DNA of 7,518 bases from contig JACXUQ010000057.1 of assembly GCA_014763835.1 (NCBI GenBank), positions 1-7,518 on the forward strand, given 5' to 3'. The notes below the pieces were generated by a model. The model did not search any database, was not told where the DNA came from, and was given only the letters and a program-made list of their open reading frames with translations. A program made the translations under genes and the position numbers. Origin of the DNA: Thiotrichales bacterium (GTDB taxonomy: Bacteria > Pseudomonadota > Gammaproteobacteria > Thiomicrospirales > Thiomicrospiraceae). Of the stretch, positions 1 to 4,454 are shown piece after piece. The number at the start of each line of letters is the position of its first letter. Position 1 is the first letter of the stretch.

Positions 1-71
1 AGACTTTTCTTCACCCCCCGGAAAGTGACATCCAGATGTGCTTTTCAGCGTTACCTCAAGGAGTCTACAAA

Positions 72-368
72 ATGCGAAGCTCAGCGGCTCTGCTGATTCT
101 GAGCTTACTGTCTGTAGGCGCGCTTAGCCACGCGTCTCCTGTGAATGTTAACCTATCCACGCCAAAAGACATTGCCAAATCACTTGAAGGTGTGGATTTG
201 CCGATGGCAAACAGGATTTCGGTCTATTGCTCATTGAAAAAATGCCATAGACCGGAAGATTTGTTGAATGTAGAGGGCATGAATCCCCCACTGCTTCAGC
301 GCATTCGTCCCGATTTGTTTTTTGACAATCAACAGGAGCCAGCAAGCTCAAACGATGAGTGTTCATAA
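72..368 (+). CDS. Secreted ComEA-like helix-hairpin-helix protein
   Basis: Encodes 98 residues. Residues 1-21 form a signal peptide: a basic start (MRSS), a hydrophobic core, and a cleavage site near SHA/SP. The mature protein opens with PVNVNLST, like the VNINTA opening of ComEA-type HhH domains, followed by two hairpin-like segments at about residues 39-50 and 67-78. ComEA family members bind incoming DNA in the periplasm during transformation, and many short relatives are simply annotated as helix-hairpin-helix proteins. I chose the ATG at 72 because CAAGGAG lies 8 bases ahead of it; the in-frame ATG at 36 lacks such a site and would spoil the signal peptide. Unusual points: both hairpins lack the second glycine of the GhG turn (GVD and GMN), and two cysteines (53 and 58) could form a disulfide. 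DNA binding is therefore uncertain. It stands alone before a terminator. Confidence 0.8.
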   Translation: MRSSAALLILSLLSVGALSHASPVNVNLSTPKDIAKSLEGVDLPMANRISVYCSLKKCHRPEDLLNVEGMNPPLLQRIRPDLFFDNQQEPASSNDECS

Positions 369-399
369 CCTCCGACAGATTTAAACTTGCCGTACAAAG

Positions 400-425
400 G
401 ACAAAGCCCCTTACGGGGCTTTGTC
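400..425. terminator. Bidirectional intrinsic terminator between the ComEA-like gene and rppH
   Basis: A perfect 11-bp inverted repeat (GACAAAGCCCC / GGGGCTTTGTC) encloses a TTAC tetraloop. The GC-rich core is flanked by AAA on one side and TTT on the other, so a short U tract follows the stem on either strand. It lies 31 bases after the ComEA-like stop codon and 32 bases after the rppH stop codon, so it can end both convergent transcripts. The U tracts are short and efficiency may be moderate. Confidence 0.85.
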
Positions 426-457
426 GAAAGAAACCAATTTGAAAATCAGCTTAAAAA

Positions 458-946
458 CTACTTGGGCAGCCAGAACTTGTGCAACACCTCTTCGAGTTCG
501 GTCAGCGCCTGATGATAGACAGCCTGCTTAAAGCACACCACTTCCTGTACAGGACGCCAGTAATCCACCCACATCCAGTCCTCAAACTCCGGCGACTCGT
601 GATGCGCCAGATTAATGCGGCTGATATCGCCCTCAAAACCGAGCATAAACCAAATCTGCTTCTGACCGACACACACCGGCTGACTGTAGTGGCGAATCAG
701 ATGTTTGGGCAAGTCGTAACTCAACCAATCACTGGTACGTCCCAATACCCGTACATCCGAAGGCTCCAAGCCAACCTCTTCCTTAAGTTCACGAAAAACG
801 GCCTGTTGAGGGGTTTCGTTTTCACGAATCCCTCCTTGCGGAAACTGCCAGGCGTCTTGTTGAATACGCTTACCCCAGAATAGTTTGCCTTCCTTGTTTA
901 CTATGATAATACCGACATTCGGTCGGTACCCGTCTTGATCAATCAC
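458..946 (-). CDS. rppH: RNA pyrophosphohydrolase (Nudix)
   Basis: Encodes 162 residues. RppH removes pyrophosphate from the 5' end of triphosphorylated mRNA, which opens it to RNase E decay in the cytoplasm. The N-terminus MIDQDGYRPNVGI is typical of the family, and WQFPQGGI precedes a complete Nudix box. In that box G38, E44, R52, E53, E56, E57 and G59 fit GX5EX7REUXEEXGU. The later QKQIWFML segment (residues 95-102) is also conserved. The start is GTG, as in E. coli rppH, with TTAAGG 6 bases upstream on the minus strand. The gene diverges from the HAD phosphatase gene, a neighbour arrangement also known from Pseudomonas. No ptsP follows here; the next gene downstream is convergent. A sigma70-like promoter is visible at 982-1011. 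Length and motifs indicate an intact gene. Confidence 0.97.
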   Translation of the reverse strand: MIDQDGYRPNVGIIIVNKEGKLFWGKRIQQDAWQFPQGGIRENETPQQAVFRELKEEVGLEPSDVRVLGRTSDWLSYDLPKHLIRHYSQPVCVGQKQIWFMLGFEGDISRINLAHHESPEFEDWMWVDYWRPVQEVVCFKQAVYHQALTELEEVLHKFWLPK

Positions 947-981
947 AAAAAACCTTAAGTCTTTTAATAGAAATTGTCGGT

Positions 982-1011
982 ATTATTGCCCAAATTTCGG
1001 CCTTTTTTCAA
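982..1011 (-). promoter_or_regulatory. Predicted sigma70 promoter of rppH
   Basis: Read on the minus strand, TTGAAA (1011-1006) is followed after 18 bases by AATAAT (987-982). These match the -35 and -10 consensus at 4 to 5 of 6 positions each. Transcription would begin near 975, giving a leader of about 30 bases that contains the ribosome site TTAAGG. The call rests on sequence alone. Confidence 0.55.
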
Positions 1012-1068
1012 TCTTAAATTCATTAATGGCTGCATTGCTTGTTTTCAAGTGGAATTTAGCCGCCGGCC

Positions 1069-1097
1069 TTGTGATAGCCACACCAATCAGATAGGAT
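1069..1097 (+). promoter_or_regulatory. Predicted sigma70 promoter of the HAD phosphatase gene
   Basis: TTGTGA (1069-1074) and TAGGAT (1092-1097) are separated by 17 bases. Transcription would start near 1104, about 30 bases before the ATG at 1133 and upstream of the ribosome site AAGGAA (1117-1122). The -10 box matches only 4 of 6 positions, so this is a moderate candidate. It lies back to back with the rppH promoter. Confidence 0.45.
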
Positions 1098-1132
1098 TGT
1101 CGCCAAAATGAGATTAAAGGAATTCTGCACAA

Positions 1133-1786
1133 ATGGCATTGGCAATTTTTGACCTCGACAACACCCTGATCGCCGGTGACAGCGACTATCTCTGGGGCAA
1201 GTTCTTAATTCGCAAGGGCGCGGTGGAGGCCGAGTTTTTCGAATCGGAAAACGAGCGTTTTTACGCCATGTACAAGGCCGGCACGCTGGATATTATGGAG
1301 TATCAGCATTTCTCACTGAAACCGCTGACACTATATGACATGGACACCCTCATCGCCTGGCACGATGAGTTCATGCAGACGGTGATTGAACCGATCTATC
1401 TACCAAAAGCACAAGCCCTGGTGGACGAGCACCGTGAAAAAGGTGACGACCTGTTGATCATTACCGCCACCAACAGTTTTGTCACCCGCCCGATCGGTCA
1501 TATGTACGGCATTACCAACTTGATTGGTACCGACCCTGAAATGCTGGATGGGCGCTTTACCGGCAAAGTGGACGGCGTGCCCTCCTTCCAGAGCGGTAAA
1601 GTAACGCGACTGAAAAGCTGGCTGGAGGATAGGCATATCAGTCTGGAAGGCAGTTACTTCTATTCCGACTCGCACAACGACCAACCGCTGTTAGAGCTGG
1701 TCGACAATCCCGTTGTGGTCGATGCGGATGAGACTTTGCTGAAGGTCGCGCAACGCAAAAACTGGCCGGCCATCAGCCTGCGTTGA
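1133..1786 (+). CDS. HAD superfamily subfamily IB phosphatase, possible histidinol-phosphatase
   Basis: Encodes 217 residues of a cytoplasmic HAD hydrolase related to SerB. Motif I is FDLDNT, with nucleophile D7, acid/base D9 and T11. Motif II is IITAT, with T111. The motif III lysine is probably K156 in SGKVTRL. Motif IV is SDSHND, with D179 and D183 for magnesium. The helical cap of subclass I lies between residues 15 and 100. Length is normal for HAD-IB family proteins. The ATG at 1133 has AAGGAA 10 bases upstream. The equivalent gene beside rppH in Pseudomonas aeruginosa (PA0335), as I recall, was identified as a histidinol-phosphate phosphatase; shared gene order and motifs suggest the same role here, but the substrate cannot be proved from sequence. 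A phosphoserine phosphatase-like activity is the main alternative. The gene ends before a palindromic repeat and a strong terminator. Confidence 0.9.
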   Translation: MALAIFDLDNTLIAGDSDYLWGKFLIRKGAVEAEFFESENERFYAMYKAGTLDIMEYQHFSLKPLTLYDMDTLIAWHDEFMQTVIEPIYLPKAQALVDEHREKGDDLLIITATNSFVTRPIGHMYGITNLIGTDPEMLDGRFTGKVDGVPSFQSGKVTRLKSWLEDRHISLEGSYFYSDSHNDQPLLELVDNPVVVDADETLLKVAQRKNWPAISLR

Positions 1787-1794
1787 TGGCGGAT

Positions 1795-1846
1795 TGCATC
1801 GACCCGGCCTGTTGAGTTTTTTACAGGCATTTTCAGCCGATTTGCA
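1795..1846. repeat. Imperfect palindrome, copy A of a putative dispersed element
   Basis: The inner arms GCCTGT (1807-1812) and ACAGGC (1823-1828) enclose a 10-base loop. Outer arms TGCATCG (1795-1801) and CGATTTGCA (1838-1846) also pair, apart from two extra bases. Bases 1802-1820 recur exactly, in the same orientation, at 7378-7396 inside pgeF, where they again form the left arm and loop of a palindrome. Here the element sits in the 3' untranslated region of the HAD gene, a usual location for REP-like sequences. That it is a mobile or genome-wide repeat is an inference from two copies. Confidence 0.5.
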
Positions 1847-1851
1847 GACAC

Positions 1852-1879
1852 AAAAAAACCGCTTAAAAGCGGTTTTTTT
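1852..1879. terminator. Bidirectional intrinsic terminator between the HAD gene and fldA
   Basis: Seven A residues, ACCGCT in the stem, a TAAA loop, AGCGGT and seven T residues together form a perfect 12-bp stem. It gives a GC-rich hairpin followed by a U tract on both strands. It lies 65 bases after the HAD stop codon and 18 bases after the fldA stop codon, ending both convergent transcripts. Confidence 0.93.
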
Positions 1880-1897
1880 ATGGGACTGAAGGTTAAC

Positions 1898-2413
1898 TTA
1901 CATGCCAAACTCTTCGCGCACCTGCTCAACCCAGTCGGACACGCGACCTTCCGTCAATTCAGGCTGCTGATCTTCGTCGATCCCCAAGCCTACAAAGAAT
2001 TCGCCGTCTTCAGTCACCGCTTTCGACTCGTCGAATTCAAATCCGTCAGTCGACGTGTAACCTGCCGGTGTCGCGCCGTTTTCTACTGCCACATCATGCA
2101 TCATGCCCATCGCATCCAAGAAATATTCGGAATAATCCGCCTGGTCGCCCAGGCCGAAACAGGCAACGGTTTTACCGCTAAAATCAATGCCCTTGAACTC
2201 TTCCCAAAAATCGTCCCAGCTGCTTTGCAACTCACCGTAGTACCAGGTTGGCTGGCCCAGAATGATTTTGTCGTACTTGGCGAAATCGGCAGCCTTGGCC
2301 GATGCGATGTCATACACATCCACCTCACCTGCCCCGAACTTGTCTTTAATCATGTCCGCAACACGCTCGGTATTACCTGTATCCGTTCCATAGAATAGGC
2401 CGATTTTACTCAT
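1898..2413 (-). CDS. fldA: Long-chain flavodoxin
   Basis: Encodes 171 residues. Flavodoxin is a cytoplasmic FMN protein that carries low-potential electrons, for example to radical SAM enzymes or nitrogenase, and often replaces ferredoxin when iron is short. The phosphate-binding loop GTDTGNT (residues 9-15) follows the first strand. The loop QPTWYYGE (54-61) supplies the tryptophan stacking on FMN, and GDQADYSEYF (89-98) supplies the tyrosine (Y94). The segment around residues 118-145 (GYTSTDGF onward) is the extra loop of long-chain flavodoxins, and E. coli FldA is of similar length (176). The protein is very acidic, as usual. The ATG at 2413 has AAAGGAT 8 bases upstream. It appears monocistronic, with a strong terminator just downstream. 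No clear Fur site was found near the start; a palindrome at 2564-2577 lies about 150 bases upstream. Confidence 0.95.
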   Translation of the reverse strand: MSKIGLFYGTDTGNTERVADMIKDKFGAGEVDVYDIASAKAADFAKYDKIILGQPTWYYGELQSSWDDFWEEFKGIDFSGKTVACFGLGDQADYSEYFLDAMGMMHDVAVENGATPAGYTSTDGFEFDESKAVTEDGEFFVGLGIDEDQQPELTEGRVSDWVEQVREEFGM

Positions 2414-2563
2414 GGTTTATATCCTTTAAATCAAAATGACAGTAGAATGAATCGCAAAATAAACGGGACAAATCAAGGCTAGCACAAGGGCCACAACGCT
2501 TTCAAGCAAATTATCCCGGCCATCCCTTAAGTTTGCAAGGGCAGCTAAAGCGCCGCCTATTGA

Positions 2564-2577
2564 ATGATGCGCATCAT
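2564..2577. promoter_or_regulatory. Perfect 14-bp palindrome, possible FNR/CRP-family operator
   Basis: ATGATGCGCATCAT is a perfect palindrome in the 210-base gap between divergent fldA and the small cysteine protein gene. The core TGAT-N4-ATCA matches FNR-type sites (TTGAT-N4-ATCAA) except for the outermost base on each side. Its centre is about 54 bases upstream of the predicted start of transcription of the small gene and about 157 bases upstream of the fldA start codon. The identity of the binding protein is inferred. Confidence 0.35.
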
Positions 2578-2590
2578 AGCACAGGGTTTT

Positions 2591-2618
2591 TTGCCGTAAA
2601 TTCACTAATTTTTATACT
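2591..2618 (+). promoter_or_regulatory. Predicted sigma70 promoter giving a leaderless mRNA
   Basis: TTGCCG (2591-2596) and TATACT (2613-2618) are 16 bases apart. The -10 box ends only 5 bases before the ATG at 2624, so transcription would start at or within a base or two of the start codon. No ribosome-binding sequence precedes that ATG, which agrees with a leaderless message. Confidence 0.5.
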
Positions 2619-2623
2619 GGTTT

Positions 2624-2842
2624 ATGAAAAAAACTAATTCTATCGACTGCTTCAAATGCCGGTTTTTCTATGTCACCTGGGATGCCAACAATCCACGCGG
2701 CTGCAAGGCGTTCGGTTTTAAAACCAAACGCCTGCCCAGCGACGTGGTATTTGAAGCCTCCGGCGAACCCTGCATGAAATTCTCGCCCAGACCCGACAAT
2801 CCGCCTTCGGGCAACACGCCCCGCGGCGGCTGGGTTGCGTAG
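2624..2842 (+). CDS. Small conserved four-cysteine protein of unknown function
   Basis: Encodes 72 residues. It has cysteines at 9, 12, 27 and 50 in the order C-x2-C-x14-C-x22-C, which could bind zinc or an iron-sulfur cluster. Conserved-looking parts are CFKCRFFYVTWD, GCKAFGFKTKRLP and ASGEPCMKF. The tail after residue 55 is rich in proline and glycine and probably disordered. There is no signal peptide or membrane segment. I recall similar small proteins carrying the database label uracil-DNA glycosylase, but nothing here resembles that enzyme's catalytic motifs, so no function is claimed. The ATG at 2624 is the first start after an in-frame stop at 2606 and has no ribosome site; a promoter immediately upstream suggests a leaderless message. 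The stop codon is 6 bases from that of convergent ampD. Confidence 0.8.
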   Translation: MKKTNSIDCFKCRFFYVTWDANNPRGCKAFGFKTKRLPSDVVFEASGEPCMKFSPRPDNPPSGNTPRGGWVA

Positions 2843-2848
2843 TAACCG

Positions 2849-3415
2849 TTAAGCCGGCCGTGAACCTTCCAGCAAACGCCATAATGCCAGCCACTGGAAA
2901 TACGGCCCAGGATCGGTTTTGCGGCCGGGGGCAATATCGCTGTGCCCAACGACCGCCTCGTGTGACAAAGAGGGATAAGCACGCCACAAGGCTTTAATCA
3001 GCTCCGCCAGCGTACGGTATTGCGAGGCCGAGTAAGCACCGCAATCCGTGCCTTCCAGTTCAATACCGATAGAAAAATCATTGCAGCGGCTACGCCCCTG
3101 AAATTCCGACAACCCGGCATGCCAGGCGCGCTGCTGGAACGGCACATACTGAACCAAACTACCGTCGCGCCGAATCAGGACATGCGCCGACACCCTTAAA
3201 CCGCAAATCGTCGCAAAATAGGGATCGTCCTGCGGATCAAGCGTATTGGTAAAAAGCTGTGTGATCGCCTCACCACCGAACTGGTTGGGCGGCAGACTGA
3301 TGCCGTGCACCACAATCAGCTCAGGCCGCATCCCTTCAGGGCGTTCATCCTGATTGGGGCTGGGGATATATGTTGCCTGTAAACACAGACCGGTTTGGCT
3401 ATCCACTTGTAACAC
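2849..3415 (-). CDS. ampD: 1,6-anhydro-N-acetylmuramyl-L-alanine amidase
   Basis: Encodes 188 residues of a cytoplasmic N-acetylmuramoyl-L-alanine amidase (amidase_2 fold). AmpD cleaves the stem peptide from anhydro-muropeptides during cell-wall recycling, and its loss derepresses AmpC beta-lactamase in bacteria with AmpR. Likely zinc ligands are H37 (IVVHGIS), H158 (VVGHSDI) and D168 (GRKTDPG). K166 and E119 (IGIELEG) correspond to the catalytic residues, and SAHVLIRRDG (76-85) is also typical. Absence of a signal peptide fits the cytoplasmic AmpD subgroup. The GTG at 3415 is the first in-frame start after a stop and has GGAG 6 bases upstream; an overlapping ATG two bases away is out of frame. 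ampD diverges from nadC as in E. coli, but no ampE follows. No ampC or ampR is in the window. Confidence 0.95.
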   Translation of the reverse strand: MLQVDSQTGLCLQATYIPSPNQDERPEGMRPELIVVHGISLPPNQFGGEAITQLFTNTLDPQDDPYFATICGLRVSAHVLIRRDGSLVQYVPFQQRAWHAGLSEFQGRSRCNDFSIGIELEGTDCGAYSASQYRTLAELIKALWRAYPSLSHEAVVGHSDIAPGRKTDPGPYFQWLALWRLLEGSRPA

Positions 3416-3436
3416 ATCAAACTCCGCTTAATCACC

Positions 3437-3450
3437 CCGCCACAAGGCGG
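3437..3450. repeat. Short hairpin in the ampD-nadC intergenic region
   Basis: CCGCC and GGCGG pair around an ACAA loop, just upstream of the nadC -10 box and within the likely ampD leader or promoter. It could be an operator half or chance; no T tract follows it, so it is not a terminator. Confidence 0.3.
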
Positions 3451-3460
3451 ATTCATTGGG

Positions 3461-3466
3461 TATAAT
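3461..3466 (+). promoter_or_regulatory. Predicted -10 element of nadC
   Basis: A perfect TATAAT lies 62 bases before the chosen nadC start. No good -35 box stands 16-18 bases ahead; the bases there fall within the short hairpin at 3437-3450. This suggests an activator-dependent or weak promoter. Transcription would start near 3473, placing the inverted repeat GGCGT-TAAT-ACGCC (3479-3492) at the beginning of the leader. Confidence 0.5.
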
Positions 3467-3528
3467 ACTCAAATTAGTGGCGTTAATACGCCGATTTTAT
3501 GTCATTTCTCTGGTTTTGGATGGCCGCA

Positions 3529-4371
3529 ATGCAAAACATCGACTATTTTGAACATCTTGAACAGACCGTCATTATCGCTTTGCGGGAAGATATTGGCGAT
3601 GGCGACCTCACCGCCGATTTGATTCCGGCCGATGCGCAGGCAACGGCACGCATCATCAGCCGCGAAGCGGCGGTCATTTGCGGACGCCCTTGGTTTGACG
3701 AGGTCTTTCAACAGGTCGACGAAGACATCACTATCGAATGGCATGTAAAAGAAGGCGAAAGCGTCGTTGAAAACCAGCTGCTTTGTGTCATCAAAGGCTC
3801 GGCACGCAGCATTCTCACCGCGGAACGCACCGCCTTGAATTTTTTGCAGACGCTGTCGGCTACGGCAACCACCACGGCACATTATGTGGAACAGCTTAAA
3901 GACAGCCGCACCCGACTGCTCGACACCCGCAAGACGCTGCCCAGCCTGCGTATGGCGCAAAAATATGCCGTCGTTTGCGGCGGCGGCAAGAACCACCGCA
4001 TCGGCCTGTATGATGCGATTCTCATCAAAGAAAACCATATTATGGCCGCCGGTGGTATCGCCCAGGCCGTGGGTGCAGCGAAACGCCGCCACCCTAACAC
4101 GACGGTTGAGGTGGAGACCGAAAATCTGGACGAAGTACAACAGGCCCTGCAGGCCGGTGCCGACATTATTATGCTCGACAACTTCACGCTCGAGATGATG
4201 CACAACGCCGTGCAACAGGTCAACGGACGCGCCAAACTGGAGGTCTCCGGCAATGTCGAAATCGAACAACTGCCACAACTGGCAGAAACCGGCGTCGACT
4301 TTATTTCCAGCGGGGCCATTACCAAACATATTCGCGCGATTGACCTCTCCATGCGCTTTGAAAGCCACTGA
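3529..4371 (+). CDS. nadC: Nicotinate-nucleotide pyrophosphorylase (quinolinate phosphoribosyltransferase)
   Basis: Encodes 280 residues from this start. NadC converts quinolinate and PRPP to nicotinate mononucleotide in de novo NAD synthesis, in the cytoplasm. Family motifs are all present: REDIGDGDLT near the N-terminus, ERTALNFLQ (99-107), LLDTRKTLP (130-138) with catalytic and substrate-binding R134 and K135, CGGGKNHR (150-157), LIKENH (165-170), VEVE (193-196), IIMLDN (213-218), EVSGN (238-242) and DFISSGAITKH (257-267). The frame is open from ATG 3499, which would add the odd hydrophobic MSFLWFWMAA. That ATG has no ribosome site, so I prefer 3529, which has a weak GGA 8 bases upstream; 3520 is also possible. 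The gene diverges from ampD and is followed after 83 bases by the antiporter gene in the same direction. nadA and nadB are not in the window. Confidence 0.96.
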   Translation: MQNIDYFEHLEQTVIIALREDIGDGDLTADLIPADAQATARIISREAAVICGRPWFDEVFQQVDEDITIEWHVKEGESVVENQLLCVIKGSARSILTAERTALNFLQTLSATATTTAHYVEQLKDSRTRLLDTRKTLPSLRMAQKYAVVCGGGKNHRIGLYDAILIKENHIMAAGGIAQAVGAAKRRHPNTTVEVETENLDEVQQALQAGADIIMLDNFTLEMMHNAVQQVNGRAKLEVSGNVEIEQLPQLAETGVDFISSGAITKHIRAIDLSMRFESH

Positions 4372-4454
4372 GCTGTGCAACGCCGCAACAATTCGAATAC
4401 GAGATAAACCCCAAAAAACCGTGTAACAACACAAATTTTTCACGAAGGATCAAC

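Noticed and set aside
36..71. Upstream ATG extending the ComEA-like protein by 12 residues
   Set aside because: It has no ribosome site and would place residues before an otherwise well-formed signal peptide; the ATG at 72 has CAAGGAG at good spacing.
799..810. A third partial match to the repeat, CGGCCTGTTGAG, inside rppH
   Set aside because: It encodes PQQA next to the conserved Nudix segment AVFRE, no palindrome surrounds it, and rppH has no insertion there. It is best explained by coding constraint.
1880..2398. Open frame of 172 codons on the plus strand opposite fldA
   Set aside because: fldA is unmistakable on the other strand; this frame starts at a terminator T tract and lacks any domain.
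2561..2580. Possible Fur box upstream of fldA
   Set aside because: The palindrome core GCGC departs from the A/T-rich GATAAT hexamers of Fur sites; an FNR-type reading fits better.
4400..4440. Possible terminator between nadC and the antiporter gene (GTGT-AACA-ACAC followed by a T run)
   Set aside because: The stem has only four pairs and the T run is offset by several A residues, so termination is not convincing.
3502..4443. Long open frame (313 codons) on the minus strand opposite nadC
   Set aside because: nadC has all family motifs across the same bases; the antisense product resembles no family I know and is a codon-bias shadow.
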